Shown here: one piece after another, positions 8,284 to 16,373 of the stretch
Layout: each line of letters opens with the position of its first letter
How positions within the stretch are numbered: the first letter of the stretch is position 1
Assembly: GCA_930633525.1 (NCBI GenBank)
Contig: CAKNFP010000002.1
Location: 744,001-808,000 of the forward strand
Direction: 5' to 3'
DNA: 64,000 nt
Source: Hyphomicrobiales bacterium
GTDB taxonomy: Bacteria; Pseudomonadota; Alphaproteobacteria; Rhizobiales; Beijerinckiaceae
Translations under genes and position numbers: made by a program
Notes under the pieces: generated by a model
Told to the model about the DNA's origin: nothing
Seen by the model: only the letters and a program-made list of their open reading frames with translations
The model's database searches: none

Positions 8284-9075
8284 TCAGTCGTTCTTGGCGA
8301 ATTCTTCGCCGCCGCGCTCCAGCATCTCGATGATCCGCTCTGGCTCCAATGAAGGCTTGCCGTTAGGGCGCATGGCCAAGGTCTTGGCCTCGCTCGCATC
8401 GAAATGGTCGGACATGGCTTGGCGCGCGGCCGCCGGATCTCCCGAACTAATGGCCTCGACGATCGCGGCATGACGCGCGATGGTCGCGGAGCGGTCGGGT
8501 GTCATGCCCTTTTCGTGCAGCATCCGGATTGTCTCCCGGATGGTTCCTTTGAGCGCATGCATCAGGAACATCAACAGCCGGTTATCGCTTGCGTCGACCA
8601 GCGCCATATGGAAGGCGATATCGGCCTCCACGAACGCCTCTGGATTGGTCCGCGCCTTCTCCATCATCTTCAGGGCCTGTCGGAGCTGCACCAATTCCGA
8701 CATCTTGATATGCCGAGCTGCCCGCTCGGCGATGTAGGTCTCCAGGCCGCGGCGCAATTGCACGGCTTCCACGAGCCCGTTGTCGGTCTCCATCAGCGCG
8801 AAGGAGAAGAAATATTCGAGTGGCCGTGGCGACAAGCGCTTGACGAGGCACGCCCGCCCCTGCCGGATCTCGACCACGCCCAGGGCTGCCAATTGCTGGA
8901 GTGCGGCCCGGATCACCACCTTGCTGACGTTGAATTGCGCCGCGAGTTCCCCCTCGGAAGGCAGCGAATGGCCGGGCGGATAATCGCCCCGCAGCAACGC
9001 GCGGCAAAGCGAGTTATACACATATTCCGTCAGGCTCGATCGCGGACGATCCTCACTCCCAAGGTTTGGCGACAT
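8284..9075 (-). CDS. GntR-family transcriptional regulator, FCD (FadR) type
   Basis: A 263-residue regulator with an N-terminal winged helix (LPSEGELAAQFNVSKVVIRAALQQL, residues about 40-65) and an all-helical FCD ligand domain (metal/effector residues expected in the ADIAFH and ARHAAIVEAI blocks). ATG 9075 follows AAGGGAGCT. It faces the aldehyde dehydrogenase tail-to-tail and lies next to the aldolase/importer cluster, which it probably represses until a pathway acid binds. A strong palindrome at 9091-9112 just upstream is its likely autoregulatory site. Confidence 0.87.
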   Translation of the reverse strand: MSPNLGSEDRPRSSLTEYVYNSLCRALLRGDYPPGHSLPSEGELAAQFNVSKVVIRAALQQLAALGVVEIRQGRACLVKRLSPRPLEYFFSFALMETDNGLVEAVQLRRGLETYIAERAARHIKMSELVQLRQALKMMEKARTNPEAFVEADIAFHMALVDASDNRLLMFLMHALKGTIRETIRMLHEKGMTPDRSATIARHAAIVEAISSGDPAAARQAMSDHFDASEAKTLAMRPNGKPSLEPERIIEMLERGGEEFAKND

Positions 9076-9090
9076 AGCTCCCTTACCTAT

Positions 9091-9112
9091 ACATATAGCA
9101 TATGTTATATGT
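9091..9112. promoter_or_regulatory. Palindromic operator before the FCD regulator gene
   Basis: The 22-bp block (left half ACATATAGCAT, right half ATGTTATATGT) is a near-perfect palindrome; 20 of 22 positions are symmetric. It lies 16 bp upstream of the regulator start and overlaps the likely promoter, the usual position for GntR self-repression. Confidence 0.6.
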
Positions 9113-9436
9113 TAGGGTATATCGACCGGTTTTGCAATGTGCACCCGCTATCGATGGCACCTCATTCCTGAAGCCGCCCTGGGCCGCGGACGTCAGCACA
9201 AGTGAATATGTTTTCACGACTGTCGGGCGGGCGATAAAGCGCCGCACGTCTCGATCATCGCGATGATGCCTCACCGCAGTTTCAGTGAGAAACGATAGCG
9301 GTTTTCTACAGTTTCATCGCACGGGGGACGGGCAATGCCATCGCGACCGATGGCTTCACTGGTTCATGCGGAGGCTGGCGATTGAAACATGGCGGCGGTC
9401 GTCACGACCGAGGGGAGGACCGCCCACAATCAGCTG
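9113..9436. other. Non-coding stretch
   Basis: About 320 bp between the regulator's promoter and the end of the small lipoprotein gene. Short open frames exist on both strands, but none has a convincing ribosome-binding site or recognisable protein pattern. I see no strong hairpin or repeat. Confidence 0.4.
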
Positions 9437-9715
9437 TCAGGGGCAGACATAACCTGAAGCATTTGGCGCGCAGCGCACACCATTCGGCAGCACCAGATCT
9501 CCGTTCACTTCACGGCGAACGTATGCGCCATTGGGAAGTGCGAAGCCTCCACTGGCGTCGGGCGTAACCATCGTCCCGTCCGGCAGGGCGAGCATGTTAC
9601 CGCTACGCACGATCTGTTTGGCCGATGGCCCCTCAGTCACGGAAGCCTGCCTATGCGGTGTGCATGCCGAAAGCACCAACGCGCAAACAATCGCGGCCGT
9701 CAAACGCATGCCCAT
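9437..9715 (-). CDS. Small predicted outer- or inner-membrane lipoprotein
   Basis: A 92-residue protein with a typical lipoprotein signal: MGMRLTAAIVCALVLSAC, where LSAC is the lipobox and Cys18 would be lipidated. The mature part repeats a short strand-turn unit (LALPDGTMVTPD, FALPNGAYVRRE, LVLPNGVRC) and ends with a second Cys, suggesting a small beta hairpin ladder. I do not recognise a family. It stands alone between two transcription units. Confidence 0.6.
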   Translation of the reverse strand: MGMRLTAAIVCALVLSACTPHRQASVTEGPSAKQIVRSGNMLALPDGTMVTPDASGGFALPNGAYVRREVNGDLVLPNGVRCAPNASGYVCP

Positions 9716-10011
9716 GCAACAATGGTCTCCACGAACGTCTTTTTCGAATAGCAAAATAACCGCCGCCCCTCAACACCGATGGGAGGTTCTTTGCCCGCTT
9801 ATGCTGGCGGTCGAATAGAAGTTCATTGTCGAGAAGGCCCGGCTAACGCGACCGCATCTGGGCCTCGTCACATTCGGCCTGATGAGACCATGCCAAGGGC
9901 GCCGGGCGGCAGGGGCCCGGCGAAACGATGGTAAGCGGCTCCCATTGGATCGGCTCAAGCTAGGTCGGGCCCAGCTTGCCGGTTTCAGGCGGAAATCTGC
10001 GGGCGCCAGTG

Positions 10012-11373
10012 TCAGGCTGGTGCCCGCGAAAGCACGGTCTCGGCGGCGGCGGCTATCGCCAGGATCTGGCGATCACGGCCTGTGGCACCAGCAATCGTCA
10101 CGCCGACCGGCGCATCGGTACCGCCATTGCGGACGGGCACAGAGATGGCGCAGCCATCGATCATGTTGATCGCCGTCGCGTTGCGCAGACTGAGAAGATT
10201 GGCGCGGGTGAAGGCCTCGTCATCGGCCAGATCAGCGATGCGTGGCGGCACAGTCGCCACGCTCGGCATGACCAGGGCATCGACCGTCTCCAGACGCCGT
10301 TGCGCGCGCTCGATCAGTGATCGGCGAGACGCGATCAGCTCGATGTAGTCCGCAGCTGTCTGGCTCGCGCCGCGACGGATACGAACAGAGACGCGGGGAT
10401 CATAGCCGGCCTCGCTTTTCTCCAAAAGCGATGCATGCCAGGCATAGCTATCTGCGGCCGTGAAACCGCCCTTGGCGTTGATTGCCGCGACCTCGGCGAA
10501 TTCCGGGAAGGGCGCCTCCTCGATCCGCGCTCCGGCCGCCGACAGACGCCGCAAGGCGGAACCGAAAGCTGTCGCCACCTCGGCATCGAGATCGTCGAGC
10601 ATGACTGTCGTTGGCACGAGCAAACGCAGCCCTTGCAACGACATGGGCTCCAGTGCCGCAAACGGCTCGCCGGCCATCACGGCATCGAGCGCGGCGCAGC
10701 AAGCCACTGTCCGCGCGATGGGGCCGATGGAATCAAGAGCGGAGGAAAGCGGCAGCGCGCCTTCCAGCGGCACGCGGCGCGCTGTCGGCTTGAAACCGGC
10801 GAGACCGTTAAAGGCGGCCGGAATGCGGCAGGAACCGCCGGTGTCCGTGCCGATCGCCCCGTGAGCCATGCCGTCCGCCACGGAAATAGCCGCGCCGGAG
10901 GACGACCCTCCCGGAACGCGCCCTTCCGCCCGCCGCCAGACCGATCGAGGCGTGCCGTAATGCGGATTGATACCGATGCCGGAATAGGCGAACTCGGTCA
11001 TGTTGGTGCGGCCGATGACGACAAAGCCGGCGCGGCGCAACCGCGCGATGGCCGGCGCGTCATGGGTCGCCGGTGGCGCATCCGCCAGCACGCGCGAACC
11101 GGCCGTCGTGACCTCACCCGCGATGTCGAACAGATCCTTCACCGAGATCGGAATGCCGGCGAAGGGCGATGGCGCCGCCCCGGCACCGCGCAGCAGATCC
11201 ATGGCCCGCGCAACGGCGCGGGCTTTTTCCGGCGCGACGGCGATGAACGCCCGCGCACCCTCCCCGGCGGGATCGGCGATCCGCGCCAGACATTCCTCGA
11301 CAAGTGTCTCGCCGGTCGTGCGACCCGCGGCGAGATCGGCACTCAGTTGCATTAGGGAAGGTGCGGTGTTCAT
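10012..11373 (-). CDS. Amidase (amidase signature family)
   Basis: A 453-residue enzyme of the amidase signature family, hydrolysing a C-N amide bond. The Ser-cisSer-Lys triad is present: Lys79 in ISVKDLF, cis-Ser157 in the PGGSSSG loop, and nucleophile Ser181 in GTDTGGS. ATG 11373 follows an AGGA element and lies 14 bp after the stop of the cupin gene, so it is the last gene of the leftward operon. In this setting it probably releases ammonia or an amine from an intermediate. Allophanate hydrolase and urea amidolyase are close relatives and cannot be excluded. Confidence 0.87.
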   Translation of the reverse strand: MNTAPSLMQLSADLAAGRTTGETLVEECLARIADPAGEGARAFIAVAPEKARAVARAMDLLRGAGAAPSPFAGIPISVKDLFDIAGEVTTAGSRVLADAPPATHDAPAIARLRRAGFVVIGRTNMTEFAYSGIGINPHYGTPRSVWRRAEGRVPGGSSSGAAISVADGMAHGAIGTDTGGSCRIPAAFNGLAGFKPTARRVPLEGALPLSSALDSIGPIARTVACCAALDAVMAGEPFAALEPMSLQGLRLLVPTTVMLDDLDAEVATAFGSALRRLSAAGARIEEAPFPEFAEVAAINAKGGFTAADSYAWHASLLEKSEAGYDPRVSVRIRRGASQTAADYIELIASRRSLIERAQRRLETVDALVMPSVATVPPRIADLADDEAFTRANLLSLRNATAINMIDGCAISVPVRNGGTDAPVGVTIAGATGRDRQILAIAAAAETVLSRAPA

Positions 11374-11387
11374 CGCGCAGTCCTGTC

Positions 11388-11768
11388 TCAGACCGGATCG
11401 AAGTAGTGGATTTCCAGCAGCATGCAACCACCTTCCGACTTGAAGGGGCCATGGAAGGCTCCCGGCGGGCGCACGGCATAGGTGTGCGGCGGGAAGGATT
11501 CACCGCCTTTGCCTTCGGTATCATTGCCGACGGTGAGGTCACCGCTCATGAGATAGACCTCTTCCCAGTACTCATGCACAAAGGGCGCCGTGGTGAAGAC
11601 ACCGGGATCGAAGCGCAGGAGGCGGGTGCGCGTGCCCCGCTTGCCCGCCTCGTCCAGAGCGCCGGACAGGATCTTCTGCTGGATACCGGAGGGATAGCCC
11701 GGAGGCACCTCCCATCCCGTCGACAGATCCACCGTCCTGAATTCATCGTGCAGCTTGTTCACGGCCAT
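11388..11768 (-). CDS. Cupin-domain protein
   Basis: A 126-residue single-domain cupin. The barrel motifs are visible: VHEYWEEVYLMSGDL (metal-ligand His and Glu), then SFPPHTYAVRPPGAFHGPF with the second His. Similar ChrR-like cupins act as small isomerases, hydrolases or dioxygenase relatives. The frame is open to 11987, but ATG 11768 (MAVNKLHDEF) is where cupin similarity begins. It lies between the regulator and amidase in a tightly packed operon, so it probably processes the same substrate. Confidence 0.75.
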   Translation of the reverse strand: MAVNKLHDEFRTVDLSTGWEVPPGYPSGIQQKILSGALDEAGKRGTRTRLLRFDPGVFTTAPFVHEYWEEVYLMSGDLTVGNDTEGKGGESFPPHTYAVRPPGAFHGPFKSEGGCMLLEIHYFDPV

Positions 11769-11815
11769 GGCCAACAGTCTCCAGAAGGATGAGTGATGCA
11801 CTGACGCGTCATGGC

Positions 11816-12502
11816 TTAGATCAGCCGCGACACGCTCGAATGAAATGAAGCCACATGCGCGCGCACGGCCGCCTCGGCGCGGTCGGGATCGCGTGCGCGC
11901 AGCGCCGCGACGATGTCGGCATGTTCGCGCTGCACGGCCTCCCGCTGGGTCTGCGCGGTCAGCGAGAGGAACCAGAAGCGCAGGCACCGCTCGTGAAGCT
12001 TGCCGAGCAGGTCCTGCAGGACCTCATTGCGGCTCGCGGCGGCAAGCGTGGCGTGAAAATCCCGATCCAGCAGCAGAAGCTGCTCGGTGTCGCGCTCGGC
12101 CGTCGCGCGCTCGCCGTCCTCAAGGATTTTCGTAAGATGATCTATTTCAACGCCATTGGCATGCTCTGCCGCAAGTCTGGCGCAAAGGGCCTCATTCGCG
12201 GCGCGCACCGGCACGAGCTGCATCATCTCCCCGAGGCTGACATGGCGCACGACCATGCCCTTGCGCGGCATGATATCAACGAGCCCCTCCACGCTCAGGC
12301 GGTCAAAAGCCTGATGGACCGGCGTGCGCCCGAGGGCCGTGGCCTGCGCCACCTGCGCCTCATTGATCAGTTCGCCGGGCCTGTAAGCACAGGTCAGGAT
12401 GCGCCATTTGATCAGCTCATAGGCCTTGTCACGCAACGACTGCGGGCGTTTGCGGACATGCGCCGTGCTGGTCGCAGGGATTTGGACGTCTGTTGAACTC
12501 AT
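11816..12502 (-). CDS. GntR-family transcriptional regulator, FCD type
   Basis: A 228-residue regulator with an N-terminal winged helix (LINEAQVAQATALGRTPVHQAFDRL, about residues 45-70) followed by an FCD effector domain (LLLLDRDFHATL, REHADIVAAL). Its ATG overlaps the stop of the FAD monooxygenase gene by four bases (ATGA at 12499-12502), so regulator and enzyme are translated together. It likely senses the cluster's substrate or a breakdown acid and controls the divergent promoter at 13702-13942. Confidence 0.87.
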   Translation of the reverse strand: MSSTDVQIPATSTAHVRKRPQSLRDKAYELIKWRILTCAYRPGELINEAQVAQATALGRTPVHQAFDRLSVEGLVDIMPRKGMVVRHVSLGEMMQLVPVRAANEALCARLAAEHANGVEIDHLTKILEDGERATAERDTEQLLLLDRDFHATLAAASRNEVLQDLLGKLHERCLRFWFLSLTAQTQREAVQREHADIVAALRARDPDRAEAAVRAHVASFHSSVSRLI

Positions 12503-13701
12503 CCCAATTCCTCAGCGCGCCGTAAGCTCGCGATCATCGAGATGCGCGTCAGGAACTGGCGCGTTTTCTCGGGATCAGCTGCTGTTGCACGTAATTCATC
12601 GCGGAAGCGCTGACGATCCTGCTCGTCGCGCGCTTCGAGATCACGCTTGTTCTTGATCGTCGCTGTCTGCACATACTCGAGCGTAACCAACCGCCGCTGC
12701 AGATCATAGCGATTAAGCTCGCTCTCTGGCGCACCATTGTTGGTGACCTCACCAAGCCGGCCGGTGAGATTGATGGCGTCGTGAATACCACCGTTCATGC
12801 CCATGCCTCCGAGCGGATTGTTCACATGCGCAGCATCCCCGACAAGGAAGGCACGACCCTGCCGGAAGCTCTTCGCCACGCGCTGATGCACACGGTAGAG
12901 CGTGATGTGCTGGATGTCGTACACCGCGTCGGCCGGAAACACGCTCGTCATCGCAACCCGCGCATAGGCTTCGCCGCTGGCGACATCGTCGGCCACCTCC
13001 GCCTCCACCGGCACCATCACCCGCCATGCCCCGGGGATACGGAGCAGAAAATGCCAGCGCTCCGGGTCGGCGACATAGGTGACCGACGCAAGATCAGGAA
13101 TGAGAGCATCGACGTCAAAGGCCGTCGTGACGACCAGAAAACGCTCCGGCCACGTGAAGCCCTCGAAATCGATATCGAGGGCGCGCCGCACAACCGAGCG
13201 AGCCCCATCTGCACCGATGAGCCAGCGGCCACGTCTCGTCTCCGGGCTTTCCCTGCCGATAACGACGCTCACACCATCGGCATCCTGGGTCAGTGCAGCG
13301 ACTGGCTTGCCGAACTCGACCGAGAACAATGGATTGTCCTTCAGTCCGTCATAGATGATGCGCGTCAGCTTGAACTGCTCCGCCTGCAATCGATAGGGAT
13401 GCCGGGTGAGATCGCCGATCGCGCCGAAATCGAAGGCCCCCAGAATGCCATCCGCCTTCGTGCGATACTGCACCGTAGGCGCCACCAGTCCCTGAGTGAC
13501 GAGGGCTTTCGCAAAGCCGAGCTCGTCGAGCATGTCGAGCGTCGGTGGATGAAAGGTCGAGGCACGGGACTGTCGGCTGAGGTCATCAGACGCCTCGAAT
13601 ACGGTCACGGGAATGTTCTGGCGCACGAGATTGGCCGCCGCAGTCAGGCCAACCGGCCCCGCACCCACGATCAGAACCCGATCATCACCCTGCATCGACA
13701 T
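12499..13701 (-). CDS. FAD-dependent aromatic-ring monooxygenase (PheA/TfdB type)
   Basis: A 400-residue flavoprotein hydroxylase. It has the N-terminal dinucleotide-binding motif VLIVGAGPVGLTAA, the middle DG motif (LIGADGARSVVRRAL) and the C-terminal FAD motif GRAFLVGDAAHVNNPLGGMGMNGG. Such enzymes use NAD(P)H and O2 to hydroxylate an aromatic or N-heterocyclic ring. ATG 13701 is preceded by GAGGA; an earlier start at 13830 has no support. It is the first gene of the leftward operon. At 400 residues it lacks the C-terminal thioredoxin-like domain found in phenol hydroxylases. Confidence 0.87.
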   Translation of the reverse strand: MSMQGDDRVLIVGAGPVGLTAAANLVRQNIPVTVFEASDDLSRQSRASTFHPPTLDMLDELGFAKALVTQGLVAPTVQYRTKADGILGAFDFGAIGDLTRHPYRLQAEQFKLTRIIYDGLKDNPLFSVEFGKPVAALTQDADGVSVVIGRESPETRRGRWLIGADGARSVVRRALDIDFEGFTWPERFLVVTTAFDVDALIPDLASVTYVADPERWHFLLRIPGAWRVMVPVEAEVADDVASGEAYARVAMTSVFPADAVYDIQHITLYRVHQRVAKSFRQGRAFLVGDAAHVNNPLGGMGMNGGIHDAINLTGRLGEVTNNGAPESELNRYDLQRRLVTLEYVQTATIKNKRDLEARDEQDRQRFRDELRATAADPEKTRQFLTRISMIASLRRAEELG

Positions 13702-13942
13702 CGTTTTCCTCGACCAAGCGGTCTGCGCGCGCACCCATTCAGGCGCGGGCAGGGTCTGGACGCGTAACTCCCGCACAAGCCGCTCCGAGCCTTCGCATGG
13801 CGGCCCGAGGCTTTGCACGACAGCAGACAAATTCTACGTTTGAAAGTGTAGAAATCATTGTGATGTTTCACAAGCATTTTAATCTTGCCGCCCGCAAAAA
13901 CATGAGGGATAAAAACTGAAAGTGTTTCCGGCGGAGCAAACC
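13702..13942. promoter_or_regulatory. Divergent promoter region with a dyad (ATTCTAC-N10-GTAGAAA)
   Basis: Between the FAD monooxygenase and the DUF2848 gene, an inverted repeat ATTCTAC (13831-13837) / GTAGAAA (13848-13854) stands in an AT-rich patch. It is a plausible operator for the cluster's GntR regulator, serving both directions. Confidence 0.4.
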
Positions 13943-14641
13943 ATGGGTGTGAACATACCCCTCGACATCGAGATTCACTCCCGGCAGGGCCGCGAGTCCC
14001 TGCGTATTCCGGTGTCGTCTCTGATCATCGCCGGTTGGACGGGCCGAGACAAAGTCGCCATGCTTCACCACATTCGCGAGTTGGAAGCGCTCGGCGTCGC
14101 CCCCCCTGCCTCAACCCCGATCTTCTATCGAATGGCGGCCTCGCGCCTCACATCAGCATCGCATATCGAGGCGTCCGGGCCTGACTCCAGCGGTGAAGTC
14201 GAGTTCGTGCTTCTTCACCACGCCGGCCAACTCTATGTCGGGATTGGGTCTGACCACACCGATCGCCGTGTCGAAGTCTATTCGATCACGGTCTCCAAAC
14301 AGATGTGTGACAAGCCCGTCGGCCGCACCTTCTGGCCCTATGACGAGGTGGCACCCCACTGGGACCAATTGCTGCTGCGTGCCATCATCCGTGAAGATGG
14401 AAAGGACGTGATCTACCAGGAAGGTGGCATCGCCAAGATGCTTCACCCGGAGACGCTCCTTGCCCAGCTCGCGGAAAGTGACGGCGCACTTGCCGACGGC
14501 GATGTCATCTTTGGCGGGACATTGGCGGCGATCGGAGGCATCCGGCCCTCCTCCCGCATGGAGGTTGCGCTGATCGATCCCGTGCTGGATCGCGCCATCG
14601 TCCACCGGTACGACGTCAAGGAACTGCCGATGCGGGGGTAA
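13943..14641 (+). CDS. DUF2848-family protein
   Basis: A 232-residue protein of the uncharacterised DUF2848 family, recognised by the GSDHTDR block (about residues 95-105) and the KPVGRTFWPYDEVAPHWDQL segment. The fold may be related to fumarylacetoacetate hydrolase, and genes of this family often stand beside amidases and hydrolases; the reaction is unknown. GGAG eight bases upstream supports ATG 13943; a GTG at 13922 is in frame. It is the first gene of the rightward operon, followed by an alpha/beta hydrolase after 21 bp. Confidence 0.72.
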   Translation: MGVNIPLDIEIHSRQGRESLRIPVSSLIIAGWTGRDKVAMLHHIRELEALGVAPPASTPIFYRMAASRLTSASHIEASGPDSSGEVEFVLLHHAGQLYVGIGSDHTDRRVEVYSITVSKQMCDKPVGRTFWPYDEVAPHWDQLLLRAIIREDGKDVIYQEGGIAKMLHPETLLAQLAESDGALADGDVIFGGTLAAIGGIRPSSRMEVALIDPVLDRAIVHRYDVKELPMRG

Positions 14642-14662
14642 CCTCGCGAACCATATACGTGG

Positions 14663-15484
14663 ATGGCACTGATGACTGCTGATCTGCTCAAAATTCAATC
14701 TTCCGACGGCATCTCGCTCGCGATCGAGCGTGTCGGTCAGGGCGCACCAGTCCTCGCGATTCACGGCACCACATCGACGCGAGGCCGATGGGCCCCCGTC
14801 GTGTCGGCTCTCAGCGCACATTTTGCGCTTTACCTGATGGACCGGCGCGGCCGCGGTGCGAGTGGCGATGCAGCCGGCCATAGCATAGCGCTTGAATTCG
14901 CCGATGTGGCCGCGGCCGCAGAAGCGATCAGCCAGCAAACCGGCGTCGGCGTTACTGTTATTGCCCATTCCTATGGGGCGATATGCGCCCTCGAGGCTGC
15001 CCTGCTTACACCCGCGATCAGCCGGCTCGTCGTCTACGAGCCGCCTATTCCGACGGAAGGGGCACCGGAGTCTCAAGACGAGAGCCATGTCGAACGCCTG
15101 TCGGTCCTGATCGCTGGAGGCGACAATGCTGGCGCTCTACTCTACTTCTATCGGACAGTGCTTGGCATGCCCGAGGCGCAGATCGAACGCCTGACAGCGC
15201 GAGGCGACTGGCCTGCCCGCACGGCCGTGGCACCGACCCTGCCGCGTGAAATCATGGCCACACGCCGCTACCGCTTCGATACGCAACGTTTCGCGCAGCT
15301 CACCATTCCCACACTTGTGATGGTCGGGGCTGACAGTCCGCCGCGCTACCAAAGCTCGACGGCCCTTCTGGCACGCACACTGCCCAACAATCAGACCGTG
15401 TCGCTCGCAGGCCAACAGCACAATGCCATTGACGCAGCGCCTGATCTGTTCATCCGCGAAACTCTCCGCTTCCTAGCCCCTTGA
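14663..15484 (+). CDS. Alpha/beta hydrolase
   Basis: A 273-residue alpha/beta hydrolase. Visible parts are the oxyanion region LAIHGTTSTRGRW, the nucleophile elbow AHSYG (Ser near residue 103), the acid region MVGADSPP and the terminal His in QQHNAIDAAP. It likely cleaves an ester, lactone or C-C bond of a ring-opened intermediate. Start at 14663 or 14672 (MTADLL); the second gives the more usual N-terminus. It lies between DUF2848 and the split flavin monooxygenase in one operon. Confidence 0.82.
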   Translation: MALMTADLLKIQSSDGISLAIERVGQGAPVLAIHGTTSTRGRWAPVVSALSAHFALYLMDRRGRGASGDAAGHSIALEFADVAAAAEAISQQTGVGVTVIAHSYGAICALEAALLTPAISRLVVYEPPIPTEGAPESQDESHVERLSVLIAGGDNAGALLYFYRTVLGMPEAQIERLTARGDWPARTAVAPTLPREIMATRRYRFDTQRFAQLTIPTLVMVGADSPPRYQSSTALLARTLPNNQTVSLAGQQHNAIDAAPDLFIRETLRFLAP

Positions 15485-15521
15485 GAGGCCTGTCGCCCGG
15501 CGACAACGAAAGGACAAGCCC

Positions 15522-16373
15522 ATGGCCAAGACCAACCCGATGAAGCTCGGCCTTCTGCTCAACAGCATCGGCTTCCATATCGCGGCCTGGCGCCACCCTG
15601 ACGCACGACCCGATCTGGCTTCGACATTCGCGCCCTACGCTGATATCACGAAGACCGCCGAGCGTGGGCTGTTCGACCTAGTCTTTCTGGCTGATAGCGC
15701 TGCCGTTCATCACGCGCATGACTTCGACATCATGACGAAGATGGCTCCGTTCTATCAGATGGAGCCAACGACGCTGCTGTCCTCGCTGGCGGCTGTCACC
15801 GACAAGATCGGCCTCGTGGCGAGCATCACGACCACCTATAACGAACCCTTCCACATCGCCCGCAAGATGGCGACGCTTGATCATCTCAGCGCCGGCCGCG
15901 CGGGCTGGAACCTCATCACCTCCGCGAACCAGGCCGAAGCCTTCAACTTCAGCCGCGATGCCCATGTCGATCATGCGCAGCGCTACGAGCGCGCGGAGGA
16001 GGTCGCCAGCATCGTGCGCGGGCTCTGGGACAGTTGGGAGGATGACGCCTTCCTCTACAACAAGGAAACTGGGCAGTTCTTCGAGCGAGAGAAGCTGCAT
16101 CTGCTCGATCACAAGGGCCCCCTGTTCTCCGTCCGTGGCCCGCTCAATGTGAACCGCCCGCCCCAGGGCCAGCCGGTCATCGCCCAGGCAGGCTCTTCCG
16201 AGCCGGGCAAGGAGCTTGCCGCAGAGACGGCCGACATCGTCTTTACGCAACAGCTCACGCTCGAGAACGGCAAGGAGTTCTATGCCGATCTCAAGGGACG
16301 GATGGCCAAGTTCGGCCGCGAGCGCGACGAGATCAAGATCATGCCCGGCGTGGTGCCGTTCGTTGGCCGCACG
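15522..16373 (+). pseudogene. Luciferase-like flavin monooxygenase (NtaA/SnaA type), N-terminal part, split by an IS
   Basis: The first 284 codons of an FMNH2-dependent monooxygenase of the NtaA/SnaA/DszA class. AAGGA precedes ATG 15522. Family blocks are clear: LSAGRAGWNLITSANQ, AQRYERAEEV, PPQGQPVIAQAGSSEPGKELAAETAD. The coding sequence is cut at 16373 by the insertion element; reading runs 47 codons into the IS and stops at 16514, giving a chimera that lacks about one third of the barrel and is surely inactive. Joining to 17777 restores an uninterrupted 445-residue protein, close in length to the intact paralogue at 46292-47620 (442). Confidence 0.9.
16365..16373. repeat. Target-site duplication, left copy (GGCCGCACG)
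   Basis: The nonamer GGCCGCACG sits immediately before the left end of the IS and recurs at 17768-17776 immediately after its right end. The flanking bases differ, so the duplication is exactly 9 bp, as expected for IS256-family insertions. Confidence 0.93.
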
